From Bursaphelenchus xylophilus (taxonomy: Eukaryota; Nematoda; Chromadorea; Rhabditida; Aphelenchoididae), in assembly GCA_904066235.2 (NCBI GenBank), contig CAJFCV020000002.1, positions 5,394,001 through 5,458,000 of the forward strand: a stretch of 64,000 bases of DNA, read 5' to 3'. The position numbers were made by a program, and so were the translations under genes. Position 1 is the first letter of the stretch. Each line of letters starts with the position of its first letter. Shown here one piece after another: positions 21,506-33,706 of the stretch. The notes under the pieces are model-generated. The model was not told the DNA's origin. It did not search any database and worked only from the letters and a program-made list of their open reading frames with translations.

Positions 21506-24451
21506 TCAGTTGATGATTCTTTCTTCCTGGACGGCCTGAGTGTGAGTAAAGTTCTCATGTTCCTCCTCCTCATGCTCAGTGGCTTCGGTCCGGACCTCGG
21601 TTCGAGTCACATCCGTCACCACACGCCGTTCGATTTCTTCTCGGATGGTGAATTCGGAAGAGCCGGATCCCATGGATTCATTGTCGGCTCCGACCAACTT
21701 GGGACGAGGTATCGCCCAGAGATCCGAAGCCGAAGATCCGGTCTGATCCAACAATGCGGGCTGACGTTTGAACCAACGGAGACGGGAACAAGCGTAGAGG
21801 CAGCAGCTGCGACAAGGAGAATATTAATTTACAGTTGGCAGTTTACATCATAAATTAATTAAAAATACTCACCACAAGGTCAACAGCAAGAAGAGAAGAG
21901 CCAACAGCAACATCAACCACAGGGGGAGAGTAGATGGGGCGATCTCACAGTGATCTCCAGTGTATCCCTCCGTACAAACACAAGTCACGTTCTGAGTTTC
22001 TGGGTTTGTCACACAAGCTCCATGTTCTCCGCATTCTCCACAGTAAGCGGCGGCGCAGAACCGACCAGGAACTTCGGGATTTGTGTCGTTATATCCATCC
22101 CAGCATTTGCAAGTGTAGTCCTCCTCCAACATTATACAATCAGCGACTTTGGAGCAGTTGTGAAGCCCCAAGGTACACCAATTTGGATGAAGAACACAGA
22201 CATCCTTGTCTTCCAGATGGAGTTTGTTCGTTTCCAATGGACGGAGATCTGTGTAGCCCTTATCACAGTAACATTCGCATCGATCGACGAGATTCACTGG
22301 CTTGGAATGGGGGTAACAAGTAAAATCGCTGCAAAAATCGATGCCACAAGTAGTTCCGTTAATGCAGACTTCTCCTTTCTTGGTGTCGCAGATCTTTCCA
22401 CCGCAGAGATCGTGGGGGCAAGGGTTGACATATTGAACTTTCTCGGAGACCTTGAGGGCCGAAGATCCGAGGAGATTTTTGTTTTCTTGGACCTTCTCAA
22501 CGATGGCGTCAAAGACTTTACATCTATTGACATCTTCGCTGAAAGTGCCGTTGAAAACAACCAAGGCGCCGTTGTCAAACTCTCTGAAAGTTTATATCAT
22601 CATAATAGTTAGTCTTGATGACGTCATAATGAGGCCAATTCCATGATTTTTATAACTTACGAGTTGTTCTTCCTGGCACTGCTGACGCTGACAATATCGG
22701 TCCTCAAGTGAGTTGGGCCAAACTCGGTTTTGCCAATGGTCTCGTTGACAGCTCCTTTGAAAAGGTCCACCAATTCTTCAAACAATTCAGCTCCCGGATT
22801 ATACTGAGAACTCCAGACAATGTTGTTGGAGCCGATCTTTTCAATTGGGATGGGAATCTGGACCGTGTGTCCCTTGGGGGCTTCTAGTGGAGGCTCGTCG
22901 ATCGAAGCGGCGGGTTCTGAAACCGCATGGCATTTTAAAGCCAATTTGATTTTTTGTTTTATAATCAAAATTATATTTACCCTCAAGGCATTTTCTTCCG
23001 GGTTTTGATGGCTCAGGAGATTTGTCGATAAGATCCGGAGGGCATTTGCATGTAAATCCACCATTGGCAAGATCAATGCAGATGGCCCGAGGATCACATT
23101 CGATCTTTCCTTCTTTGGCACAAGACGGACCTAAAACAATGTCATTAATATTGCATTTTCTAATCTTAATGATTATGTATAGTAATTTACTTGGTGGCGT
23201 CTGATAGGCTGGTGGTGGAGGGGTCTGATAGGTGGGAGGAGGTGGAGTCTGATACTCCTGGGTGTCCTCTGAAAGCGACAAATCATGTTAACAATTAAAT
23301 AAGGGAAACAAAAGAACAATAGCGACAGAATGAGAGGGGTTTTATCGATAGACACGCTGATCATTTACGTTTGCGACAATCTCGACCGGCTCGGCCCGGA
23401 GGCGAGAAATCCCTGAAGTCGGGGCGACACTCGCAACGGAACCCGTCATATAAATCGACACAGATCGCGTTAACGGAACAGTCATTCCTGTTGCGGCTAA
23501 GACATTCGTTGACTAGAAACATGAACAACGCATTACATATTCGAAAAGAAATCGGAAAAGCGAGATAGAAAGAGTAGCGACATTAAGAGGGATTGATAAA
23601 CAGTAACTGGAGTTACAAAGTAATCGCAAACATACGTGGGATGGCTTCACATTCTCTCCCTGGATTTGCTGGATTCGCATCCTTGAATCCGGCGTTGCAA
23701 GCACAACTGTAACTCTCGAACGTATCAGTGCAAGTGGCATCTCTCGAGCAGTCATTCAACAATGGGTTCAGACACTCGTTGATATCCTTCCGGCAAACTC
23801 TTCCTGGCTTTCTCTGTTGGTCCGGAGAGATATCCACATATCCTCCTTTGCATTTACACTGAACACCCGCATAAGTGTCAGTACAAACGGCATCTGGAGA
23901 ACATCCGTGACGTCCGGAGGCACAATTATTCAAGGGAAGTTCACACTGACGACCGGGTCTTTCCGGATTCTGATCTATGTAACCAGATTGACAGGCACAA
24001 GTGTAAGATGCGGGAGTGTCGATACATCTGGCCTTGGCATGGCAATCATGCTGGTTGGTCTCACATTCGTTCAACACTAGAAATATTTTTTTATCAAAGA
24101 AGAAAGTTATACATTCCTGTCATCATCATACGCCACTTACAGCATTCTCCAGATCCGGGATGACGACGGCCACCGTTTGGACACGGCGCTGGAGGAGTTT
24201 CGTAATAGCCCTGCGAGTGTTCTAAAATACGGAAATGTTAGCCTTAGCAACCCTGTAAAAAAAATCATCTTCAACTTACGTTGATATGAAGGCTCTCTAG
24301 GAGCTGGTGGAGGGCTCTGATATGATTGTTGCTGTTGTTGTGGCGGTGGAGGGGTCTCATAGGTCTCTTGATCAGCCGGCGGAACTTGGTATTGTTGATG
24401 GGCCAAGGTCAGGCCCGCTAATAACAACAATATTACTCCAAGTTCTCGCAT
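21506..24451 (-). CDS. EGF-repeat and SEA-like transmembrane protein, MUP-4/MUA-3-like
   Basis: 777-aa type I membrane protein. Minus-strand exons: 24451-24280, 24221-24141, 24076-23636, 23512-23369, 23268-23191, 23130-22981, 22916-22661, 22583-21873, 21806-21506. Signal peptide MRELGVILLLLAGLTLA; Pro/Gln-rich segments with YQTPPPP repeats. EGF-like modules are of the worm fibrous-organelle type (NECLNPLLNDCSRDATC; GYIDQNPERPGRQC). A SEA-like domain lies around IPIEKIGSNNIVWSSQY to NGTFSEDVNRC, then more EGF modules, a span LWLMLLLALLFLLLTL and an acidic cytoplasmic tail. MUP-4 and MUA-3 link epidermis to cuticle, but are over 2000 aa. This protein is much shorter and has no vWA domain that I can see. 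Poly(A) signal at 21410-21405. Confidence 0.8.
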
Positions 24452-25969
24452 CTGAAGGAATCAACAAATTATTTACACTGTAAAGAGACAGCTGAACGGG
24501 AAAGGAAGCAGAATTCATAGGATTACAATTAAAAACACTTAACGAGTAATAAAACTGCATGAACGATACGAATCCGGAAAGATTATGTTATGATGACAAA
24601 TACAATCCATAAAATATAAAGACTGTCGTAATATCTGGGGGAAGATCCCCCGCTGTTCACCCCAATTAACACCCCACGAATTAACGATTAGCCAGTTCGA
24701 AAATCGAAATCAAAACATATTAAACTAGAGAGGATGAGCGAACAGGAAATGGGGATTGCGCAACACAGGGTCCCGGATATCAGAAGGTTTAATTAAGTCG
24801 ACGAAAAAACTTTTACTTGTTCGCCCTGACTTTGGAAGGCCCAAATAAATTGGCAGTCGATGATCGAATTGCGGCGAGATGGAGGACAAAAAATGGGGGA
24901 AGGAGAACAAACCAGTCTGTCTCTGATTGCGCGTTGATTGGAAACCCTAAGGGGAGGAGGATTCATCGGCTTGTTTCGTCAATAAAGGTGCTAATGGATG
25001 GAATTTGCAACTAAACTCTTAAGGGTGTCGCATTCCAGAAGGGTTTAATCAAAAAAGGAAGAGAAGTTGTTTCCGGATTATTTTCACACTGACACACTTA
25101 CAGTATTATTGCTATTACTATTACTAATTTAATTTAAAGAATGCACTCAGTAATTCGATTAAACTCTCAGAAATGTCGTTTTTTCATAGAATTACGAATG
25201 GTGTTACGAAATTTGATTTAAACACAAACTTTGAGGAGTTACAAAAATGCGTAATGTCATCGTCGAAGTAACTGAAAAAGAACTGGAAAAAGTCCAAACC
25301 ACCTAATAACAACAACAAATATGTGTGAAGAACCCGAGCCCACGAGCTTCCTCGATTTATATCATCGGCGATAAATCATTTGCGCGACTCTAGATTGTAA
25401 GTCGCCTAAAGTAATATCGGCTCGGAGCTCGAAAAGAAATCCAAAACAATCACATTAATCCCCGCGCTCTACTAATAAGTCCGTTAGTTAACTAATTCAT
25501 CTAAACCTTCTACAAGTTCATCAATAAAGTTATCTTTACACCTTTTTTGAGCCACACCAAACATTACTTGTTTACTACTCCCTTTCCTTGTTCAGTAATC
25601 ATTACGCCCAAAGAAAAGACGCACAATTAAAAAGGTCGATGATTCAGATGGCATATTGGAAACCTGAAAACTCATTCATTTGTAGTAAAGTCAGGCCAAT
25701 GGAATTGATTTTACCGTTTCTTCCCTTCCATTAATACTAAAAAACGGGTTTTCACTTTCGAACTCGTGTGTAAACTGTCGAATACAATAAGAACACAACA
25801 TGCCTGTGGCATCCTCAAGGTCTTAGCGGTCTCGGTTACAACATAAAGCAATCTTTGGAATGGGATCGGAGGGAAATTGGGCTTGATGGGCGTTTAATGG
25901 GTCCCATCTAAGGCGGGAGAAGAACTAGATCTCACACTGAGCGCATCATAATAATATATTTATTTATGT
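24452..25969. other. 1.5-kb intergenic region, nothing supported
   Basis: The promoter side of the EGF-protein gene and the 3' side of ASCC1 (minus strand). Short ORFs on both strands lack splice signals or recognisable products. No tRNA-like or repeat structure stood out. Confidence 0.5.
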
Positions 25970-27286
25970 TCACAACAGCGAAGAAACATAACTAATTGGA
26001 TAGGTTCCAGTTTTAGATTCTACTTCGTGCATTAGGCAGATTCTTAATTCGGAGATTTCAACAGTTCCGAAATCAAAGTTGCGCAGTTTACTCAAGATCG
26101 GGGTCGCGTCAAACACATCCTGAAACAGTTCAGTAATAATGGAAGACAAAAGTTAATTAAATTTAAAAAACATTAAATTAAAACTCACTCCTTTGTATCC
26201 AATCTTGGCCAAGGTCATGTGTAATATACGAAATTCTCGTTTTTGAGTCTTCCCAAGGTCGGTTTCCAATAAAGCCTGATAAATCAGTTCAGAAATTTCT
26301 TCTAGACCTTCGGCAATAGGCTTGGCAAACAGCACCCGTGTTTCCGTCCCTTCTTCATCTCCAAAGTGAGAGATCCCCTTTATGCTGACCTTCAGAGGTT
26401 TGTTTTTCAACAATGGCCTGAAAATTAGTCAAGCCAAAATAATAGTTCTTACCGTATCTTAGTTCGTACAACCTCATCGAGAGCCTTCCCAACCCTCTCC
26501 ACCTCGTTGTCATCATATAAAGTCATCAATCCCAAGGTCAGATGAAGTTTGGTTTTTGCGACGAATAAACCGGGATCAATCTAGAAAACACCTTATGCAG
26601 AATAACAAACGTTACCTTGGCGTCCTTGCATTCCGCTACTTGAGCCTTAAACTTTTCGTAATTGCTGAGGATGGGCTCTACATTAAGGGGTAAAGAGACG
26701 AAATGAGAGGGATTCGTTTTCTCTCTCTGGGAACTCAAAAACAGATCTATCTGATCCAAACAACTCTCCACACATTCTTTACCGGCAACGGAATAAATTA
26801 CTGAAGTATACGGTATAGAATTACATATATTCTCCATGACATACCGACAGGAAGATTTGATTTCTTGGCGGGAATCTGAATAACGCATTGCGTGGACTCT
26901 TCCATTTTTTTCTTGTTCGAAGCCTGATTTCCAATAAACCTTCCCATAAGCATGTCAGGTACTCTCGCCCTAAAATGATAATACTCATTCTTCCAAGTTT
27001 ACTCACGAGGCCATCCATGACTTTTTCTTCGAATCATAAGAAATTCTTTCTCCTTCTTGGGCATCAACGGTCAAGTTAGGATCGTCCTCATCGAAAGCCT
27101 CTTAAAACATTGCACAAGACGCAAGACCTTACCGACGTTGACATCTTCCTCCAGATCGCTGCTGTCTGTGTCCACTTCATTGATCTTGACCTCAGGCTCA
27201 TCCTGACCATGAAGGCGTTCCACTGGAGCATTTCTACGATAACAACAGTTGTCTAGAAGGTAAACATGTGCATCCAAAGGATTCAT
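25970..27286 (-). CDS. ascc-1: ASCC1-like protein (KH plus 2H phosphoesterase-like domain)
   Basis: Subunit of the activating signal cointegrator complex, linked to RNA processing and alkylation repair; 354 aa. Minus-strand exons: 27286-27133, 27100-27007, 26969-26845, 26800-26616, 26580-26453, 26417-26189, 26119-25970. It starts MNPLDAHVYLLDNCCYR. The KH-like segment runs from VPDMLMGRFIGNQASNKKK through CVIQIPAK. The AKAP7-like 2H domain has both HxT motifs, KLHLTLGLM and LHMTLAKIGYKG. The end (DATPILSKLRNFDFG) matches the ASCC1 C-terminus. The start codon lies 175 bp from the divergent ISD11 gene, suggesting a shared promoter. Confidence 0.92.
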
Positions 27287-27461
27287 CTTTCTCGTACAAA
27301 ATATTATTTTATTTTTTGACGCACAATGCAATTCCAAGGGCGCGAGCTGCGCCCTGATTAGGCGAATAATATTTTCTTTTGAAATTTTATTTTCCAACTT
27401 CTACAAAAAAATTTATTAGTAAATAACGAGAGGGTTATTGCTTGGTGAATGGGTCAATCTG

Positions 27462-27798
27462 ATGGCTAATAGGGGAACTTGGATTCGTATTTATAAAGAA
27501 CTTAGAAGAACCGCAAATCAAGTAAGTTATGGTGTAAATTCCAAGTTTTTTAGTTCCCGCAGTACAATTACCGCGAGTTTGCTGGACGTCGGATCAGAGA
27601 TTACTTTGAGGCAAACAAAGGAAACACTAACCAAGATCAGCTGAGAGTTCTTCATATTGTCAGTTGATCGTATATAAAATAATTTATTTTTAGGAAGCCT
27701 TGGAGAATCTTGACAAATTGAAACGACAAGTAGCTGTCTCAAAGCAGTATCCCTACAGACCCTTGGTTATTGAGAAGCCTAAGCCGGCTTCGTTGTAA
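27462..27798 (+). CDS. lyrm-4: LYRM4/ISD11-like Fe-S assembly factor
   Basis: 89-aa LYR-motif protein. Exons: 27462-27521, 27554-27658, 27694-27798. The LYR-type motif is in IYKELRRTANQFPQYNYREF, followed by RRIRDYFEANKG. ISD11 stabilises the cysteine desulfurase NFS1 in mitochondrial Fe-S cluster assembly. Family length is about 90 aa, so this is complete. An in-frame TTG upstream is not needed. It is first in a run of plus-strand genes; MAT1 starts 50 bp after its stop. Confidence 0.88.
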
Positions 27799-27848
27799 TT
27801 AATCATCTTGTATTTATATTTTCCATTCCCTTTATTTGAAAAATTGAA

Positions 27849-28908
27849 ATGAGGTCCTGTCCAAAATGTAAGTCCAACGAGTACACAAACAGATCCCTGG
27901 TGATGATGATCAATGAATGCGGACATCCGTTGTGCCAGAACTGTGTCGATAACATCTTTGCCCGCAATGCCAACCGCTGCCCGTATGATGGATGCGATAG
28001 GATGTTGAAGAAGAACAACTTTTGGGAGCAAGTCTTTGATGATCCAAGAATAGAGAAGGAGAATTACATAAGAAAGAAAGTTTTGAAGGTGGGTGCTGAT
28101 ATTGGTTGAGTTTATTTTTAGGTTTATAATTTGATGGAGGATAACTTCAACAGTCTCCAAGAATATAACGATTACCTGGAACACGTAGAAGAAATAATTT
28201 GGAAATTGGTCCACAACGAGGATGTTCAAAGTGTTGAGGAGGAGATGGCTAGATTCAAGGAGAAGAACTTCGAACAAATTGAGCGTAACAAGAGGAGGTT
28301 AAATCCGGATGACCAATGGATAAAGGAGATCTTGGACGAGGAGGCTAAGGCGGCTGCTCTGAAACAATCTGATCCTACAACTGATGTGAGTAAATGGGAA
28401 TTTTTGATTGTCATTGGTTTAGTTCAACGCCATTCTGGATGAGATTCATAGCAAGCCCAGATCTATTATCAGCGAGCTCAGAGATTCGGATTTGCCGGCT
28501 GAAATGATTCTTGACCGCGAAAGAAAGGTGCAGATCGAACATGAACTGGCTGAGAAGGAAGAACGTGAGAGGAAAAAGAAAGAGAAATCAAGTAGGAGGT
28601 CTAGCAATATTAAAGATCAAATTTAGTATAAAATTTAAATTTTTCTTCTTTTAGATCGCCGTCGGGTTGCTCAGGATACTGCTTCATTTGGAACCATCAG
28701 AGTTGCCGGTGCTGCTTACATCCACGCATCTCCTCTTTTACCCATCAATGGACCTCCGATGCCAGCCTTCGAGGATATGGCCACCGTTGGATATCTTCAA
28801 AATGTCCGCAAACCCAATGACGCTTCATTGGCTGGCGGATTTAGAGCGGAATTGGCGTGTGCTAGGGCCTTGTTTGAACTTCGTTGGGACTTCAACCTTA
28901 TTGTTTAG
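27849..28908 (+). CDS. mnat-1: MAT1/MNAT1, CDK-activating kinase assembly factor
   Basis: TFIIH subunit that assembles CDK7-cyclin H; 308 aa. Exons: 27849-28088, 28122-28385, 28423-28591, 28655-28908. The N-terminal C3HC4 RING is CPKCKSNEYT...CGHPLCQNC...CPYDGC. The coiled-coil middle (EEEMARFKEKNFEQIERNKR and HELAEKEERERKKKEK) is typical of MAT1. The C-terminus carries the hydrophobic/Gly-rich CAK-activating part. The sequence between the ISD11 stop and this ATG contains no AG dinucleotide. AATAAA at 28941-28946. Confidence 0.93.
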
Positions 28909-28940
28909 GACCTCTAAGTAAATCATTTCTATTTTAATTC

Positions 28941-28946
28941 AATAAA
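28941..28946 (+). terminator. Poly(A) signal of MAT1
   Basis: AATAAA 33 nt after the MAT1 stop and about 100 nt before the acceptor TTGTTCAG that precedes the transportin-3 ATG. This is the usual geometry of a nematode operon junction. Confidence 0.65.
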
Positions 28947-29045
28947 CAATGTGGAATAATCTTCTTCTTGAATCTTTATGGTAAATTGAGCCGGAGTATT
29001 TACACAAACGTTAGTAATGGTATTTTGACAGTTGTTCAGTGCAAG

Positions 29046-32000
29046 ATGGGTGACATTGAGAGGTTCTATGAGGCGGTTCGCATGCTCAATGGCCTCAGCA
29101 AAGTTGATTGTGAGGAGGCGGGGAAGTATTTGAATAGCTTCCAAAGTACAGTAGAGGCCTGGGGTGTGGCTGATGAGGTACTCACAGAGGCCAAAAATCC
29201 TGTTGCTTGCATATTCGCTGCGCAAACGATGAGGAAAAAGATGATCAAGGACTTTAGGCAGCTTCCGGAGACAGCACATCAGAGCCTTCGGGATTCGATT
29301 GTGAATCATCTCGCGTAAGGGATAATTTAGATTTGTGTCTTCGTACTGTGATGTAAAATAATTTTTGTTTTGCTTTAGTGGACTTGAAGCCAAGCTTGGG
29401 AATTCTTATCAACCAGTAGCTACTCAATTGTGTGTGGCATTAGCTGATCTTTATCTTCAAGTCCCTTCTTGGAACAACTTTATCGCCCAGCTTTTAAATC
29501 AATTTGCAGAGTAAGTTTAACTAATTATTGTCTTATTCGGTTTTTAGGAGGGCGCAGAACGATATAAAAGCGGCCCATATACTCTTAGAGTTGTTTAAAG
29601 TTTTCCCGGAGGAACTGCAGAATAGTAATCTTAAGATCGGCGAGAATCGACGGAAAGCTGTTCAGGATGAATTGGCCAATCAGACAGAGGCGGTTATTTA
29701 TTGCTTGGTAAGCTTGGGTCTAGGTTTCTGACAGTTTTATAGGAACTTATATGCAAAGCAGCGCCGGCAGATCTTCAAACCAAAGCAATTACAACTTTAG
29801 GGTCTTGGCTATCAAATAAACAATGCCCTGGTGAAGCCATCAATAAGTCATTCTTTTTCCATTCTATATTAGAAGCCTTGGTAAGTAATTATGATTAGTT
29901 TTATATAAAAACCTAGGCTAATCCTGAATGCCCTCATGACGTTCATTTTGCTGCTGCATCTACAGTAACCCAGGCGATGACATTTTGCGAGGATTTGGAG
30001 AGAAATCAAGGGTTGGCGCATTCCATTATGGAAAAAATATTCAAAACTGAGACGGCGTTTGACGTAGCCTATAAAGAGGAGGATATGGACAAGTAGGCCT
30101 ATTATTTTGATCTTTTATTAGTTTAGGTTGTCATCATATGGTCGTCTCTACTCCGAATTATGCACAATGCTTCTGGAACCGATTGTTAACACCCCGAATG
30201 AAGGTTTTGGAAACCTAAAATCGCTAGATCTAGTCAACAAAGTCACTGAATACAATGATTACACGATTGTTCAGTCAGTGTTCGATGTTTGGTATCGATT
30301 ATCAGAGGCATTATATTATTTGAATGATCAAGAATTTAGGGAAAAACGGGATTTCTTTCGACCTTATGTTGAAAAGTAAGATGGATGATAACTGATCACT
30401 GTATTCTAGGTTTATTAAAAATTTAACAAAGACATGTCGATTTGAATACGATACAGATAGGATTCCCCCGGATACCGATGACTTTATTGACTTCCGATAT
30501 CAAGCCCAAGATAGTGTAAAAGATGTTGTTTTTATTTTGGGAACACTGGATCTGATTGAAAGTGTAAGCATCTTAATGTAATTTTAGTATGATGGATAAA
30601 TGCATTGGATTTAAAAATGCGTTTTAGGTATTGGATGATGTGTTAAACAGTATTGCTCGCCAAGCAAAGTGGACTGAAATGGAAGCCGGACTTTTTATCA
30701 TCAAATCTGCGGCCAGTTCTATTGTAAAGTAAGTTCTTTTTTATGTTTACATTTAATTTTATTTTTTAGGGGAGATGAACTTGTAACTCCTCGGATTGTC
30801 AACCTCCTACTTCAAGTCCCACTCGAAGCCAACCCAATTGTCCTAAAAACGACGCTCGAATTAATCGGCGAGCTTAATGAATGGCTGGGTGATAGGCATA
30901 TGGAGATAGGTACTTCATGTTCCCCATATGATGACTATTATTATTTTCAGTTCAATGTGTCCAATGGATGCTTTCCCTTCAGGAACATTCCATAAAACAG
31001 CTATTGAAAACTTGGGCCGGCAGTCTTCAACTGGTCACATCTTGTGGAAATAACCATCTTTTCGAGTTCTTCGACAAGATTTACACGGCTTTGGAGCATG
31101 TCCAAACTTGGGATGGTCCCATCCGAGAGATCGATGACGCTGCCCAGGAGATCACGAAAGGTGAGATTTCTTAATATTAACCTGGATCACGGGATAAGGA
31201 CGGATTTAAAAGTAATTTTGTTGGAATGCGTTATAACCGAAATGTTGGGTATCAGCTGTTCTTTTTTCAGCCGCCACCAACCTCCTAAATGATAGGCCCA
31301 GCTCCGAAATAGCTCAAGGATTGGCGACTCTCCTCACCCAGCCCCTCTTACATCTCTCAAATGTGGGTTGATCTGTTTTTTACAAGAAAATTATGTTATC
31401 CTAGGTGTGCGGAAGGGGGATTCCTACCAGTTTTTATTGCCTCCACGGTTTATTCTCTCTTCCGATATTTATTCGAAACGAATTGTTTGCTCGGAGGCTA
31501 TAATCGCGTCCATTAACTCTCCCTGTTTGTAGATCTGTGCTCATCCCCATCTCCGAGTCACGGAGAAAAGAGTTCACACCAAAGAAGATCTTCTCCTCGA
31601 TCCCCTCGCATGGCTCGACCGCATCACATGTGTTTACCGAGTTCTGAAGCCATGGACGGAACAAGATGATTTCAAGTCAAGGAGATTGAATCAACAGGAG
31701 GAACAGATCCCGGTGGCTTGGTATGAACACAGTGTAGGGGTGGCCCGACAGTTGTCGACGGTGTTCAACACCTTCAAAGATGATGTTCGTGTTATGGAAC
31801 ATTGTTGCAGATCGGTCAGATTTGTGGTGAGATCTATGGGATGGCAGTCGATCAATTTCATCCCGGACCTGGCACAACAGGTAAGTAAAGATCCGATTTT
31901 GCTATGATTTTGTTGAGGAAAGGGTCTATGACTTATCTTTTAGCTGGTGGCCATCTACAATGAATATCCTCATTCATGTATCCTGTACCTGAGCAGTGTC

Positions 32001-32681
32001 ATCGTTGACGAGAATGGGGCAAATGAAAATCTGCATGATGGACTGATCAACTTGTTGAAGGTGAGATGAAACTCGGTTTAAAAGATAGTGTTTTAGTATC
32101 TGGCTCCCAAAGCTTTCTTAGTCCTTAACTCGGGAGATGGCCCTCGGCAACATCCCGAAACAATAGATGACCTATACCGCCTCGCTGTCCGTTATTGTCA
32201 TCGACTTCCAGCAGCCTTGTTCCGAGAAGAAGTGACAGAACAACTTGTTCAAGGAGCGACTTATCTCATCGAGACAGAACATCAGGATGCAAACAAGTCC
32301 GTCCTTTTATTTCTGACCGAGGTTATGAATCTGGCCTCTTCTCAAAAAGTTCCGCCTCCCTTTCAACCAACAGTAGACACCGCAAGAAGTCTCATTCTAA
32401 AATATGGAGATAAAATAATCTGGCATTGCATCCATGGGGCCATCTTTCATCTATCTGCTCATATCCAATATGAAGTAGCCGCTCTCATAAAACTTTTACT
32501 CCAAGTATGTCATCAACAAGTCGATCATTGGGTGGATATGACCATAGTTAATCTACCGAAGGACTCGGGTCTCTCAGCAACTTCAGCCCAACTCCAAGCA
32601 TTCAAAGGAAAACTGATGGCGTCAACGCGAACGACTGAGATCAGCAACGAACTACGTGAACTTTCTCGTCTCTACACTTAA
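29046..32681 (+). CDS. tnpo-3: Transportin-3 (importin-13 family karyopherin)
   Basis: Nuclear import receptor for SR proteins; 956 aa from 14 exons: 29046-29314, 29379-29510, 29548-29707, 29743-29880, 29917-30092, 30127-30375, 30410-30563, 30628-30728, 30770-30909, 30951-31160, 31271-31362, 31533-31880, 31944-32060, 32097-32681. The N-terminus has the importin-like repeat with YLNSFQSTVEAW and ACIFAAQTMRKKM, then ATQLCVALADLYLQVPSW. The C-terminal part has VERCCR-like VMEHCCRSVRFVVRSMGW and HGAIFHLSAHIQYEVAALI, ending LRELSRLYT. Length fits the family (about 920 aa). AATAAA at 32744-32749. Confidence 0.95.
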
Positions 32682-33055
32682 GTTGTTATTGTTATTTCTT
32701 ACATAATATATTATTTACCTGATAATTATGGGTACACAAAGCCAATAAATAAAAGTTTAACTCGATGATTACGGTAGTTCCAAACCTGTTTTGGTCAGAT
32801 TATGTATTTGTATAGCTGTCGAATCGGAACATTACAGTAGAAGTTATTGGTGATGGGTGCTTCCAAAATAACAATCACGCTTCTGCATAAGAGCTGTAAA
32901 CAGCTTCGCTAACACAATATTTATTCTCACAAAGCTGATAACATGAAGGTTTTTGAATAAAATATCTGTCTACTTCTCCGTTTGGATTATTTTTTTTGTT
33001 GTTCGATTCTTACGGTTGCACAATTATATTCACATTTATCGGATGACATTTTAGA

Positions 33056-33550
33056 ATGTCGCGAAAACAGGAGGATGGAAAACAAGAATCTGTCTCAAGT
33101 CGTAAGTATTTAGATTTATTTTATTCAAATCAACTCTTTAGTCAAAGCAAGGTTCACCGAAGCCGGAGATTTCAACTTGGCCAATCAATTGCAAGAAGAA
33201 GAGTATAAAGAATTTTATGATAGTAACCGAAACGCCAGGAGAGTATCGTCTCAAGATCATAAATTAAGTAAAGAGGAACATCAGAAGATCCTGGATGAAT
33301 ATCTTCAAAGTCTGAGTGAGACTGAACGGAAGGACGCTGAATTTGCAATGCAATTGCAACGAGAATTGGAGGAAGAAGAACGATTGGCCCGGGAGAATCA
33401 GGCCAAGGAAGATGAGGAACTGGCCAGAAGGTTAGCCCAGGAAGAACGCGCTGGGACTTCCGCCGTGCCCGCTAATGAAGCAGTAGGCTGACGATTACAA
33501 GCTATTTTTGCATATTTCAGGACTTGATCGACTTCGGACCTCCTGAATAA
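33056..33550 (+). CDS. CCDC50 N-terminal-domain-like coiled-coil protein
   Basis: 138 aa from exons 33056-33101, 33142-33482 and 33521-33550. The conserved block FTEAGDFNLANQLQEEEYKE resembles the N-terminal domain of CCDC50 (ubiquitin-binding effector of EGFR signalling). A charged helix follows (EFAMQLQRELEEEERLARE; DEELARRLAQEER). The acceptor TTTTAG lies directly before the ATG. The C-terminus is short (DLIDFGPPE). Function by similarity only. AATAAA at 33619-33624. Confidence 0.65.
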
Positions 33551-33706
33551 TGCTTTATTTGTACAAAAAACTCATTAAATTACCGCGTAATTACTGGAAA
33601 CGGTGTCAAATACCTTGTAATAAAAATAATTGTCATTGTTTATGCTGTGAACGCTACTGAAGTCTGAATTTGCACATAGTTACTCTAATTGAGCGATAGT
33701 AATCAA

